Shown one piece after another: positions 53,987 to 63,946 of a stretch of 64,000 nt of DNA. The translations under genes and the position numbers were made by a program. The notes beneath the pieces are model-generated. The model was not told where the DNA came from, did not search any database, and saw only the letters and a program-made list of their open reading frames with translations. Source of the stretch: Rhodopseudomonas sp. (lineage in GTDB: Bacteria > Pseudomonadota > Alphaproteobacteria > Rhizobiales > Xanthobacteraceae); the NCBI RefSeq assembly GCF_013377015.1, contig NZ_JACABA010000002.1, positions 1,083,691 to 1,147,690 of the forward strand, read 5' to 3'. Each line of letters begins with the position of its first letter. Positions within the stretch are counted from its first letter, which is position 1.

Positions 53987-54009
53987 GTCAGGCCGTTTGG
54001 CGGCCTGAC
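53987..54009. terminator. Perfect hairpin upstream of feoA
   Basis: GTCAGGCCG-5 nt-CGGCCTGAC; 9-bp stem without a T-run. Possibly the terminator of the upstream gene or an element in the feo leader. Confidence 0.35.
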
Positions 54010-54162
54010 CCTGACGCCTTCCCTGCCGAGGTTTGCCCCCGATCATGACTGGACCTTCGCATGCCGAGTTGGCTCAAAGCTTAACCGGGCTGGTAAACCA
54101 AAACTGACCGCGATCAATGGTTTACGACTTTCACGCTCATTGCGTGCCGGGCGACCGCAGTT

Positions 54163-54176
54163 TTGTGCCAGATCAA
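54163..54176. promoter_or_regulatory. FNR/FixK-like site upstream of feoAB
   Basis: TTGTGCCAGATCAA: the right half-site GATCAA is exact and the left half (TTGTGC) is near the FixK form TTG(A/C)GC. Centre about 130 nt before the feoA ATG. Very similar to the site before nifA (TTGTTCTAGATCAA, 12 of 14 identical). Confidence 0.4.
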
Positions 54177-54299
54177 ACCAATTTCCGCCGATTCCGTCTT
54201 AGCTGCGAATTGTTGGCGCCTGTTGCAATCGTCTGGAGTTCGGATCGGCGCGGGATTGAATCGATTGACCTCCGCGAGCCGCGATTGGAACAACGGACG

Positions 54300-54581
54300 A
54301 TGACCAAGAACCATCACAAGGGCGGCAAGCATCCCATCCTGCTCGGAAATGCGCGGCGTGGGTTTCGCGGCATTGTCCATGCGATCGAATCCGACGGCGT
54401 GGCCTCGGCGCTGCATCCGGTCGAACTGGAGAGTCGTCTGATCGAACTTGGCTTTGTCGAGGGCGCCAGGATCGAGGTGCTGCACGAAGGCATCATCGGC
54501 CGCGACCCGATCGCGGTCCGTGTCGACAATATTACCATAGCGGTGCGGCGACGCGAGGCGATGGCCGTCGTGTTGATGTGA
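54300..54581 (+). CDS. feoA: FeoA, ferrous iron transport accessory protein
   Basis: 93 residues from ATG 54300, slightly longer than usual FeoA (75-85) because of a basic N-terminal stretch (MTKNHHKGGKHPILLGNARR). The SH3-like core reads ESRLIELGFVEGARIEVLHE, GIIGRDPIAVRVDNITIAVR and RREA, the FeoA pattern. It acts with FeoB in ferrous iron uptake. GTGA overlap with feoB at 54578. It sits next to the nif regulator genes, in line with the high iron demand of nitrogenase. Confidence 0.93.
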   Translation: MTKNHHKGGKHPILLGNARRGFRGIVHAIESDGVASALHPVELESRLIELGFVEGARIEVLHEGIIGRDPIAVRVDNITIAVRRREAMAVVLM

Positions 54582-56476
54582 CGATCGCCGCACGAATGAG
54601 CACAATCGATCTTCGTCCGCTGAATCTTGCGCTGGTGGGAACCCCGAACAGCGGCAAGACCTCGCTGTTCAACGCACTGACCGGCAGCCGTCAGAAGGTG
54701 GCGAACTATCCGGGCGTCACCGTGGAGCGCAAGGCCGGGGTGTTTACCACGCCGGACGGCCGCAGTGTGACGCTGGTCGACCTGCCGGGGACCTATTCGC
54801 TGCGCGGCCGCAGCCCCGATGAGGATATCACCCGCGACATCGTGCTCGGCCGGTTTCCCGGCGAGGCGGTTCCCGACCTCGTCCTGTGCGTCGCCGACAC
54901 CACCAATCTGCGGCTGACCTTCCGCCTTGTGCTCGAACTCAAGGCCACCGGCCGCCCCTTGATGCTGGTGCTGAACATGTACGACATCGCGCTTCGACGC
55001 GGCGTCACCGTCGATGTCGAGCGATTGAGTGCGGCGCTCGGGGTTCCGGTGGTCACCTCGATCGCCGTCCGCAAAGGCGGCATCGCGGACCTGCTAAAGC
55101 GCACTGATGAATTTGCCGCCCGCGCGCCGGCGGCGCTGATCGAAAGCAGCTGGAAGCCGCTCAGCGTCGCCGAGTTGCGCGCGACCCAGCGTCAAGCCGA
55201 CCGCATCATCGCCGATTGCGTCAGTCTGCCGTCGAGGCCGGACACCATGACCGCCCGGATCGATGCGGTTGTGTTGCATCCGGTGGCCGGCCTGGTGCTG
55301 CTGATCGCGGTGCTGTTCGTGATGTTCCAGGCGGTGTTCTCATGGGCGCAGCCGATCATGGAGATCCTGGCCGCCGGTTTCGCCACGCTTGGCCAGTTCG
55401 TCCACGACACCCTGCCGGAAGGCCTGTTGCAGAGCTTTCTGCAGAACGGCGTGATCTCCGGCGTCGGCAGTGTGATCGTGTTCCTGCCGCAGATCGTGAT
55501 CATCTTCCTGGTGATCCTGCTGCTGGAAGATTTCGGCTACATGGCGCGCGCGGCGTTCCTGATGGACCGCATCATGGGCGGCGCCGGGCTGCACGGCCGC
55601 GCCTTCATTCCGCTGCTGTCGAGCTTCGCCTGCGCCATCCCCGGCATCATGGCGACGCGGGTGATCGACAACCGCCGTGACCGGCTGACCACCATCCTGA
55701 TCGCGCCGCTGATGACCTGTTCGGCGCGGATTCCAGTCTACACCCTGATCATTTCGGCGTTCATTCCCTCGGAGCAGGTCTGGGGCTGGGTCAATCTGCA
55801 GGGGCTGGTGATGTTCGGCCTGTACACGGCCGGCATCGTCAGCGCGCTCGCGGTGTCGTTCCTGGTGAAATTCTTCCTGTGGCGGGACTACGAGCCTGCG
55901 CCGTTCATGCTGGAGCTGCCGGACTATAAATTGCCGCGGCTGCGCAGCATTGCGATCGGCGTCTATACCCGTGCCAAGATGTTCCTGCAGCGCGCCGGCA
56001 CCACGATTTTCTCGATGATGGTGCTGATCTGGTTTCTGGCGTCGTTTCCCCGGCCGCCGGCGGGGACGACCGAGCCCGCGATCAATTTCAGTCTGGCCTC
56101 GATCATCGGACACGCGATCGAGCCTCTGCTGGCGCCGCTCGGCTTCAACTGGCAGATCGCGGTGGCGCTGATTCCGGGCATGGCGGCGCGCGAGGTTGCG
56201 GTCGCCGCACTCGGCACGGTCTACGCGATCGAAGGCGGCAAGGAGGCTGCCGAGCAGATCGGGCAGCTGCTGGCAACCAAATGGAGCCTGGCCACCGCGC
56301 TGTCATTGCTCGCCTGGTACATCTTTGCGCCGCAATGCGCCTCGACCCTGGCCGTGATCCGGCGTGAGACTGGGAGCTGGCGCTGGATGGCGGTGACCTT
56401 CGCCTACATGTTCGCGCTGGCCTATCTCGCCAGCCTGATCACCTACAAGATCGCGGTGGCGCTTGGCGCCGGCTGA
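54578..56476 (+). CDS. feoB: FeoB, ferrous iron transporter with G-protein domain
   Basis: 632 residues from GTG 54578; ATG 54596 is the alternative and gives the more typical FeoB N-terminus. G1 GTPNSGKTSLFNALTGS, switch region VANYPGVTVERKAG, G3 DLPGTYSLRGRSPDEDI and G4 NMYD form the GTPase. The membrane part has FGYMARAAFLMDRIMGGAGL, GRAFIPLLSSFACAIPGIMA and PLMTCSARIPVYTLIISAF, the conserved Cys-bearing gate motifs. Shorter than E. coli FeoB (773) but in the range of short forms. No feoC seen. Inner membrane. Confidence 0.95.
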   Translation: MTIAARMSTIDLRPLNLALVGTPNSGKTSLFNALTGSRQKVANYPGVTVERKAGVFTTPDGRSVTLVDLPGTYSLRGRSPDEDITRDIVLGRFPGEAVPDLVLCVADTTNLRLTFRLVLELKATGRPLMLVLNMYDIALRRGVTVDVERLSAALGVPVVTSIAVRKGGIADLLKRTDEFAARAPAALIESSWKPLSVAELRATQRQADRIIADCVSLPSRPDTMTARIDAVVLHPVAGLVLLIAVLFVMFQAVFSWAQPIMEILAAGFATLGQFVHDTLPEGLLQSFLQNGVISGVGSVIVFLPQIVIIFLVILLLEDFGYMARAAFLMDRIMGGAGLHGRAFIPLLSSFACAIPGIMATRVIDNRRDRLTTILIAPLMTCSARIPVYTLIISAFIPSEQVWGWVNLQGLVMFGLYTAGIVSALAVSFLVKFFLWRDYEPAPFMLELPDYKLPRLRSIAIGVYTRAKMFLQRAGTTIFSMMVLIWFLASFPRPPAGTTEPAINFSLASIIGHAIEPLLAPLGFNWQIAVALIPGMAAREVAVAALGTVYAIEGGKEAAEQIGQLLATKWSLATALSLLAWYIFAPQCASTLAVIRRETGSWRWMAVTFAYMFALAYLASLITYKIAVALGAG

Positions 56477-56494
56477 CCAGCGATTGGTGATGCG

Positions 56495-57349
56495 CTACGC
56501 CGGATAGGTCGGCGCAGCGGCGGCGACGCCGGGTCGCCGTGTGCTTGACTCGACCGCGCTCAGCACCGCCTTGGCGATGGTGCGGCCGCGGTCGTCGATC
56601 CCGGTCCATTGTGCATGCCGGCCGCGAGGATCGATTTCCAGCAGCTTGACCCCGGCCGGGACCTCGCTGCCGTCCCGAACGATGCCGCGCAGGATGCCGT
56701 CGCACGGCGCCCGCACCGGGGCGCCGGCCAAGTGACCGAGCACGAAGCCCTTGAACACGCGGGAGCCGATCTCGACGGCAGTGTGCCAGCGGCCCTTGCC
56801 CTGGGAATAGGAGAAGCGCTCGGCGCCGGCCCCGCCGAGCGGGCTGGCAACGCCGTCGGCGGCGTCGGTCCAGCCCTCGCGGACCAGCAGCCCGCTACGG
56901 CCGGGTCGGGTCTCGATCGCAACATCGCAATTCGCGCTGCTCGAGAATCCCGGCCCGAGGCCGATCGCGAGCCGCGCCAGCCGACGCAAATCAGGAGTCA
57001 CGCGATGCTTCTGCAGACGCGCATCGATCAGTACGTCGATCGCCCCAACGGTGAGTAGATCGGGCAAGGCCAGCCAGGTCACCTGAATCCGATCGGAGTG
57101 GCGCAGCGCTTTGAAGACCTGCACACCGTCGTCGGCGCGCTCGCCGGGGATGCCGTTGACCGCGACCGCATCGCCGAACAGCGCGTCGTGAAACGCCATC
57201 TTGCGGCGGATCACCGGCGGATACGGATCGTGCGACAGCACCACGCCATAGCGCGCGCGATGCAGGTGGACCGCGACCGCGGAGGCGATCTCGCTGGTCC
57301 CCAGCACGATGGCGAAGCGTTTCCGGCTATGGTCGGCTGGGTGATGCAT
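56495..57349 (-). CDS. YqeB-like protein (molybdenum hydroxylase accessory family)
   Basis: 284 residues from ATG 57349; upstream codons of the open frame to 57613 are not convincing. A Rossmann-like N-terminus (FAIVLGTSEIASAVAVHLHR, then GVVLSHDPYPPVIRRKMAFH) and VLIDARLQKHRVTPDLRRLA then LAIGLGPGFSSSANCDVAIE match the YqeB/EF2563 family, linked to maturation of selenium-dependent molybdenum hydroxylases. The C-terminus (APCDGILRGIVRDGSEVPAG) looks like a lipoyl/biotinyl hairpin without a carrier Lys motif. No hydroxylase genes are close by. It lies between feoB and the nif genes, on the opposite strand. Confidence 0.75.
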   Translation of the reverse strand: MHHPADHSRKRFAIVLGTSEIASAVAVHLHRARYGVVLSHDPYPPVIRRKMAFHDALFGDAVAVNGIPGERADDGVQVFKALRHSDRIQVTWLALPDLLTVGAIDVLIDARLQKHRVTPDLRRLARLAIGLGPGFSSSANCDVAIETRPGRSGLLVREGWTDAADGVASPLGGAGAERFSYSQGKGRWHTAVEIGSRVFKGFVLGHLAGAPVRAPCDGILRGIVRDGSEVPAGVKLLEIDPRGRHAQWTGIDDRGRTIAKAVLSAVESSTRRPGVAAAAPTYPA

Positions 57350-57640
57350 CCGCGGTGCGCCCGTCACGGTTTTGTTATCCGGCCGCAACAAAGCAAGAGC
57401 CGGACCAGCCGCGCGGTGGCCGGAAGCCGGCGGAGCGGCATTCCGGAACCGCCGTTCATGACCAACTTGGCCGCTTGTGTCGGGAAACGCACGCGAATGC
57501 TGTTTGCAAGCTCCCACCTTGTCGAGCAGCAGACACTCAGCTGTCGGAGGTCTGCCGTTTTTGGCCGGAAAGGCGATGGCCCAATTCCTGCAGTCCCTGT
57601 CGTGAGCTGACAAGAATAAGCAGTTCAGTGGAGAGCGTTC

Positions 57641-58495
57641 GTGGCAGGCATCAGCGAGATTTCATACGCCGATGGGCGAATGCCGGCGGCCGGACCGGCC
57701 GGGACAACCGCACCGGGGGCCTGTCCATTTCACAACGATCAGCGCGAGAGCCGCTCGGGGAAGCAGAAGACGCTGGTCCTGACCGGTGCCTCCCGCGGCA
57801 TCGGTCATGCCACCGGGAAATTGTTCTCGGACGCCGGTTGGCGAATCATCACCTGCTCGCGTCAGCCGTTCGACGACGATCGCTGCCCCTGGAGCACCGG
57901 GATGGACAACCACGTCGCTATCGAACTGTCGGACCACGGCGCGCTGCCGCGCGCCATCGCCGAATTGAAGGAGAAGCTCGCCGGCGCGCCGCTGCACGCG
58001 CTGATCAACAACGCGGCGATCTCGCCGAAGAATTCGGACGGCGAGCGGCTGAGTTCGCTGACGACGCCGGTCTCGACCTGGATGAGCGTGTTCCACGTCA
58101 ATCTGCTCGCCCCGGTGCTGCTGGCGCAGGGCCTGTTCGAGGAATTGCGGGCGGGGAGCGGCTCGATCATTAACGTCACCTCGATTGTCGGTTCGCGGGT
58201 ACATCCGTTCGCCGGCACCGCCTATGCGACGTCAAAGGCCGCGCTGACTTGCCTGACACGCGAAATGGCGCATGACTATGCACCATACGGTATCAGGGTA
58301 AATGCGATCGCGCCGGGCGAAATCAAGACCGACATCCTGTCGCCTGAAACCGAGGCATTACTGGCGCCGACCATTCCGATGGGCCGGATCGGGACGCCGG
58401 ACGAAGTCGCCAAGGTGATGTTTTTTCTATGCTCCGATGCTGCGAGTTACGTCACCGGCGAGGAGATTCACATCAATGGCGGTCAGCACGTCTAA
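57641..58495 (+). CDS. fixR: FixR-like short-chain dehydrogenase upstream of nifA
   Basis: 284 residues from GTG 57641 (GGAGAG upstream). SDR fold with an N-terminal extension of about 40 residues: KTLVLTGASRGIGHATGKLF, NNAAISPKNSDGERL, catalytic Ser/Tyr/Lys in NVTSIVGSRVHPFAGTAYAT followed by SK, and VTGEEIHINGGQHV at the end. In Bradyrhizobium the gene preceding nifA is fixR, an SDR of about this length whose role is not essential. The same position and family here support the name. 288 nt separate it from nifA, more than in Bradyrhizobium as I recall it. Its substrate is unknown. Confidence 0.8.
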   Translation: MAGISEISYADGRMPAAGPAGTTAPGACPFHNDQRESRSGKQKTLVLTGASRGIGHATGKLFSDAGWRIITCSRQPFDDDRCPWSTGMDNHVAIELSDHGALPRAIAELKEKLAGAPLHALINNAAISPKNSDGERLSSLTTPVSTWMSVFHVNLLAPVLLAQGLFEELRAGSGSIINVTSIVGSRVHPFAGTAYATSKAALTCLTREMAHDYAPYGIRVNAIAPGEIKTDILSPETEALLAPTIPMGRIGTPDEVAKVMFFLCSDAASYVTGEEIHINGGQHV

Positions 58496-58567
58496 TACTT
58501 GTCGGCAAAGCCGTGTTGCGGGTTGGTAGGATGTTGCTACCAGCGCCGCTGTTTTGATCGCGGCGAT

Positions 58568-58581
58568 TTGTTCTAGATCAA
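58568..58581. promoter_or_regulatory. FNR/FixK-like site between fixR and nifA
   Basis: TTGTTCTAGATCAA, one base off TTGAT-N4-ATCAA. It is 202 nt before the nifA ATG. It resembles the feoA site. No sigma-54 element was found in this 288-nt gap. Confidence 0.4.
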
Positions 58582-58783
58582 TGACTGGCTCAGAAGTTGA
58601 GATTCGGAGCTAAGTAATCGACCATTTGTAGGGTTTCCGCGGTGGGTAAAATCTGTGCATGTCCAGCTACCAACTTCCGCAGCGATGCAGCCAAGATGAG
58701 CACGACATCTGGTTGAACATCATACACAATCCCGCAATGCTTCGAAGCTAGAGGGGGGAGGTCCGGAGCACAGGAGATAGCAG

Positions 58784-60529
<1,746 letters not shown>

Positions 60530-60551
60530 GCCTGGCCGGTCGGAGTTGGTC

Positions 60552-60586
60552 TGTCAGACTTGCGACATGGTGTCGGGCCCCCGACA
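60552..60586. promoter_or_regulatory. Two NifA upstream activator sites for the first nif ferredoxin
   Basis: TGT-CAGACTTGCG-ACA at 60552-60567 and TGT-CGGGCCCCCG-ACA at 60571-60586, both exact TGT-N10-ACA. The second is a full palindrome, so it may also fold as the nifA transcript's hairpin. The proximal site is centred 63 bp before the -24 GG. Confidence 0.75.
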
Positions 60587-60640
60587 CCGGCGGCGCTCCG
60601 TGCGCGGCGAATCATCAAGCAAATCCAATGACTAACCTTC

Positions 60641-60655
60641 TGGCACGGGGCTTGA
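60641..60655 (+). promoter_or_regulatory. Sigma-54 promoter of the nif ferredoxin gene
   Basis: TGGCACG-GGGC-TTGA: exact -24 box with GG at 60642-60643 and a -12 box reading TTGAA in place of TTGCA, ending about 46 nt before the ferredoxin ATG. Spacing is correct; the GC-to-GA change at -12 may lower strength. Confidence 0.65.
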
Positions 60656-60700
60656 AAGACGATTGCACAATGCAATGTCTGCGAACCTCAGGAGTCTGTC

Positions 60701-60895
60701 ATGGCCTACAAGATTGTCGCCTCGCAATGCACCGTGTGTGGCGCATGTGAATTCGAATGCCCGAACGCCGCGATCTCCATGAAGCGCGGCATGTATGTGA
60801 TCGAAGCGGCGAAATGCACCGAATGCGAAGGTCATTTCGACAAGCCGCAATGCGTCGCGGTATGTCCGGTCGAAAATACCTGCATTCCAGCCTGA
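60701..60895 (+). CDS. Nif-associated 2[4Fe-4S] ferredoxin (FdxN type), copy 1
   Basis: 64 residues. First cluster Cys10-x2-Cys13-x2-Cys16-x3-Cys20 ([12 protein letters not shown]); second Cys39-x2-Cys42-x8-Cys51-x3-Cys55 ([18 protein letters not shown]), the eight-residue insertion being typical of nif and photosynthetic bacterial ferredoxins. A further Cys61 near the C-terminus. Candidate electron donor to nitrogenase or to NifB. It has its own NifA/sigma-54 promoter and lies between nifA and nifB. Names fdxN and frxN are both used, so no symbol is given. Confidence 0.92.
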   Translation: MAYKIVASQCTVCGACEFECPNAAISMKRGMYVIEAAKCTECEGHFDKPQCVAVCPVENTCIPA

Positions 60896-60926
60896 TCGAT
60901 CCGGTTGTGGCAGTGCGCGCATCCAA

Positions 60927-60982
60927 TGTCTCGTTCGCAACAGCGGCGCCTCGATCGGGCGTCGCTTGTCGCCGATATCACA
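60927..60982. promoter_or_regulatory. Two NifA upstream activator sites for nifB
   Basis: TGT-CTCGTTCGCA-ACA at 60927-60942 and TGT-CGCCGATATC-ACA at 60967-60982, both exact TGT-N10-ACA. Centres are 40 bp apart (about four helical turns), and the proximal site lies 63-64 bp before the -24 GG, the same distance as at the ferredoxin promoter. Confidence 0.78.
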
Positions 60983-61036
60983 ACGCGCGCAATGCTAACT
61001 CCTTGCAGTGGCAACGATTCATGAACGAGGCGGCGC

Positions 61037-61051
61037 TGGCACGTTAGTTGC
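61037..61051 (+). promoter_or_regulatory. Sigma-54 promoter of nifB
   Basis: TGGCACG-TTAG-TTGC, an exact match to TGGCACGN4TTGC with GG at 61038-61039 and GC at 61050-61051, ten bases between them. It predicts a transcript start near 61063 and a leader of about 105 nt before the nifB ATG. Confidence 0.9.
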
Positions 61052-61168
61052 GTAGTACCTCTCCGAATGTTGCAAGGCTTCGGTCGACGCCGTCAGGCCA
61101 GACCTATCAGGCCAAGACCAATAACGGGCATGTCGCGCGCCGGGCGCGACGATCAACGAGGGCCGACC

Positions 61169-62725
61169 ATGCAAAAGTTGCTACAGCTGCAAGACTTCGG
61201 TGGGCCCGGCGCAAAGACGCTCGACGAGGTGCGTCGCGAGGCGGCGCAAGGCGGATGTAGCAGCACCGGCGGCAGCGGCAAGGCGAGCTGCGGGTCGGGC
61301 GCCGGGCAGGGTGATCTTTCGCCGGAGGTCTGGGACAAGGTCAAGAACCATCCCTGCTACAGCGAACAGGCGCATCATCACTTCGCCCGCATGCATGTCG
61401 CGGTGGCGCCAGCCTGCAACATCCAGTGTAACTACTGCAATCGCAAATATGATTGTGCCAACGAATCCCGCCCCGGCGTTGTCAGCGAGAAGCTGACGCC
61501 AGAACAGGCCGCGCGCAAGGTGTTGACGGTGGCTTCAACGATCCCACAGATGACCGTGCTCGGCGTCGCCGGCCCCGGCGACCCGCTGGCCAATCCGGGC
61601 AAGACCTTCAAGACCTTTGAACTGGTCGCCGAGACCGCGCCCGACATCAAGCTGTGCCTGTCGACTAACGGGTTGACGCTGCCCGACCACGTCGACCGGA
61701 TTCAGGCGATGAATGTCGATCACGTCACCATCACCATCAACATGGTCGACCCGGAGATCGGCGCCAAGATTTATCCGTGGATCTTCTACAACCACCGCCG
61801 CATCGAGGGCGTCGAGGCGTCGCGGATTCTGTCAGAGCGGCAGTTGCTGGGCCTCGAAATGCTCACCGCGCGCGGCATCCTGGTCAAGGTCAACTCGGTG
61901 ATGATCCCCGGGGTCAATGACAAGCACCTGGTCGAGGTCAACAGAGCGGTGAAGTCGCGCGGCGCCTTCCTGCACAACATCATGCCGTTGATCTCCGAGC
62001 CGGAGCACGGCACGGTGTTCGGCCTGACCGGCCAGCGCGGCCCGACCGCGCAGGAGCTGAAGGCGCTGCAGGATGCCTGCGAGGGCGAGATGAACATGAT
62101 GCGGCATTGCCGGCAGTGCCGCGCCGACGCCGTCGGCCTGCTCGGCGAGGACCGCAGCGCCGAATTCTCCACCGACAAGGTGATGGAGATGGAGGTCGAA
62201 TACGACCTCGAGGCGCGTCAGGCCTATCAGGCCAAGGTCGAGCAGGAGCGCGAGGTGATCGCCAGGGCCAAGCAGGCCGAGCTCGCCAAGCTCGCGGACG
62301 AGACCAGCGCGATCAAGATCCAGGTTGCGGTCGCCACCAAGGGCGGCGGGCGCGTCAACGAACATTTCGGCCACGCCCACGAATTCCAGATCTACGAAGT
62401 CTCGACCACGGGCGCCAAGTTCATCGGCCATCGCCGCGTCGATCTGTATTGCGAGGGCGGCTATGCCAGCGCCGACGGCGTCGAACCGATTATCCGGGCG
62501 CTGAACGACTGCTCCGCCGTGCTGGTCGCCAAGATCGGCGTCTGCCCGAAGGATTCGCTGGAGGGCGCCGGGATCGAGGCGGTCGAGACCTACGCGTTCG
62601 AGTTCATCGAGAAATCGGTGATCGCGTATTTCAAGGACTATCTGGAGCGCGTCGGTAAGTCGGAGATCCGCCACGTCGTGCGCGGCGATGCCGACATCCG
62701 CCAGGGCGCGTTTATCGAGACCTGA
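61169..62725 (+). CDS. nifB: NifB, radical SAM enzyme of FeMo-cofactor synthesis
   Basis: 518 residues from ATG 61169 (GAGGG 7 nt upstream); the open frame to 61067 begins too near the transcript start. NifB fuses [4Fe-4S] clusters and inserts carbide to form NifB-co. Radical SAM motif Cys83-x3-Cys87-x2-Cys90 (CNIQCNYC) followed by Cys96, the SAM-binding region [20 protein letters not shown] and the [16 protein letters not shown] cluster-binding segment. A NifX-like domain starts near 383 ([20 protein letters not shown]). The Cys/Gly-rich N-terminal stretch [19 protein letters not shown] is typical. Confidence 0.97.
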   Translation: MQKLLQLQDFGGPGAKTLDEVRREAAQGGCSSTGGSGKASCGSGAGQGDLSPEVWDKVKNHPCYSEQAHHHFARMHVAVAPACNIQCNYCNRKYDCANESRPGVVSEKLTPEQAARKVLTVASTIPQMTVLGVAGPGDPLANPGKTFKTFELVAETAPDIKLCLSTNGLTLPDHVDRIQAMNVDHVTITINMVDPEIGAKIYPWIFYNHRRIEGVEASRILSERQLLGLEMLTARGILVKVNSVMIPGVNDKHLVEVNRAVKSRGAFLHNIMPLISEPEHGTVFGLTGQRGPTAQELKALQDACEGEMNMMRHCRQCRADAVGLLGEDRSAEFSTDKVMEMEVEYDLEARQAYQAKVEQEREVIARAKQAELAKLADETSAIKIQVAVATKGGGRVNEHFGHAHEFQIYEVSTTGAKFIGHRRVDLYCEGGYASADGVEPIIRALNDCSAVLVAKIGVCPKDSLEGAGIEAVETYAFEFIEKSVIAYFKDYLERVGKSEIRHVVRGDADIRQGAFIET

Positions 62726-62802
62726 GCGTTGCAATCGATGCGCCGCCATCCGCGGCGCGAGACCGAGGAGACCGGGCATCCGCCCGCAGTGAAGGACAGA
62801 AA

Positions 62803-63027
62803 ATGGCTTACAAGATCATCGCCTCGCAATGTACCTCGTGTTCCGCTTGCGAGCCGGAATGCCCGAACGTGGCCATCTACGAGAAGGGCGGCACCTTCGT
62901 CATCAACCCGAAGAAATGTACCGAATGCCTTGGTCATTTCGACGTTCCGCAATGCGTCGCGGTGTGCCCGGTGGAGAACACCTGCGTGATCGACAATTCG
63001 GTTCCGCGCTACCAGGCGCCAGCGTGA
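62803..63027 (+). CDS. Nif-associated 2[4Fe-4S] ferredoxin, copy 2
   Basis: 74 residues. [12 protein letters not shown] and [18 protein letters not shown] clusters, with the last 10 residues ([13 protein letters not shown] end) longer than copy 1. The two ferredoxins share most positions, so they are probably an ancient duplication around nifB. 77 nt after nifB without a promoter of its own that I can see, so co-transcribed. Likely passes electrons to NifB or nitrogenase. Confidence 0.92.
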   Translation: MAYKIIASQCTSCSACEPECPNVAIYEKGGTFVINPKKCTECLGHFDVPQCVAVCPVENTCVIDNSVPRYQAPA

Positions 63028-63037
63028 GGAGGCCGCG

Positions 63038-63403
63038 ATGGATTTCAGCTTCACCCCATCGGCTGAGAAATTCATTCGCCGGATGATTCGCTTCAGCGGC
63101 GGCGCCGGTGGATTCCGGTTGTCGGTGAGTTCCGGCGGTTGCTCCGGGCTCGCCGCGGAATTCGACGTCGAGGCCGCGCCGCGCTCCGGCGACGCCGTGG
63201 TCAGCCATGACGACATCAAGCTGTTCCTGCCGGCCGAGAGCCGGCTGCTGCTGCAGGGCGTCACCATCGACTTCGTCGAAACCCCGACGCGGAGCGGCTT
63301 CGTGTTCCACGATCCGAAGCCGAATGTTTGCGGCTGCGCCAGCGACGACGTCGCGGCGACCAAGCCCGCCAGTAACAGCCTGCACCAGTTGCGGGAGTTC
63401 TGA
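63038..63403 (+). CDS. IscA/HesB-like iron-sulfur carrier of the nif operon
   Basis: 121 residues. A-type carrier fold with the first Cys in SVSSGGCSGLAAEFDVE and the C-terminal Cys pair in PKPNVCGCASDD, plus FTPSAEKFIRRMIRFSGGAG at the start. A-type carriers (nif-linked IscA) insert clusters into nif proteins. It follows the ferredoxin by 10 nt. The family's third Cys is present. Symbol not given because nif-linked IscA genes have several names. Confidence 0.88.
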   Translation: MDFSFTPSAEKFIRRMIRFSGGAGGFRLSVSSGGCSGLAAEFDVEAAPRSGDAVVSHDDIKLFLPAESRLLLQGVTIDFVETPTRSGFVFHDPKPNVCGCASDDVAATKPASNSLHQLREF

Positions 63404-63406
63404 GCG

Positions 63407-63946
63407 ATGCCGGGGGCGCTGCACAGCGAGCTGACGATGTCCGGGCCGGAGCAGTCGCTGCTGGCGAACGCCCTGCTCGGCGCGGGACTGCCGTTCGAGG
63501 CGCAGCGGCATCTGGACCTCGCCGGGATGCAATATCAGCGCGACGACATCGCCGAGCAGCATCTGCGCGAGGCGCGGGCGCTGGCGCCGGATCACGCGGC
63601 GGTGCTGATCGGTCTGTACCGGTTCTACTTCTACAAGGGCAAGCTGGACCAGGCGCTGGAGATCGCCGAGTCCTGCCTCGCCAAGGCGGCGCGGGACAAC
63701 GGTCTCGATTCCGACTGGCGCAAGGTACGGCGCGCAGACGCCGAGTTCTCCACCTACGCCGCGGTGCTGCCGCGGTTCTATCTGTTCACGCTGAAGGCCT
63801 ACGCCTATCTGCGGATGCGCTTGGGCGATCTCGGCGAAGGCCACGCGGCGATCGAGAAGCTGCTCGAACTCGATCCCAGCGACAAGGTCAATGCCGGCGT
63901 GCTGCTCGGCGTCTGGCAGCGGATCGGACAGCCCGATGACGACTGA
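63407..63946 (+). CDS. TPR-like protein of the nif operon
   Basis: 179 residues. Two to three tetratricopeptide-type helical pairs: QYQRDDIAEQHLREARALAP followed by DHAAVLIGLYRFYFYKGKLD, then QALEIAESCLAKAARDNG and AYLRMRLGDLGEGHAAIEKL followed by LELDPSD. Soluble and without a signal peptide. Similar small TPR proteins occur in nif clusters of Bradyrhizobiaceae as I recall; function unknown, perhaps in assembling nitrogenase. 3 nt after the IscA-like gene, and its end overlaps the next gene by 13 nt. Confidence 0.82.
   Translation: MPGALHSELTMSGPEQSLLANALLGAGLPFEAQRHLDLAGMQYQRDDIAEQHLREARALAPDHAAVLIGLYRFYFYKGKLDQALEIAESCLAKAARDNGLDSDWRKVRRADAEFSTYAAVLPRFYLFTLKAYAYLRMRLGDLGEGHAAIEKLLELDPSDKVNAGVLLGVWQRIGQPDDD

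Larger units (their letters stand above)
53893..54299. other. feoA upstream region
   Basis: 407 bases, lower GC than average. It holds an inverted repeat at 53987-54009 and an FNR/FixK-like site at 54163-54176. An open frame at 53762-54202 (plus) shows no recognisable motif. Confidence 0.45.

Noticed and set aside
57350-57640. A sigma-54 promoter before fixR
   Set aside because: I looked for GG-N10-GC with TGGCAC/TTGC context; the nearest candidates (around 57505-57515 and 57559-57575) lack the -24 GG or the -12 TTGC.
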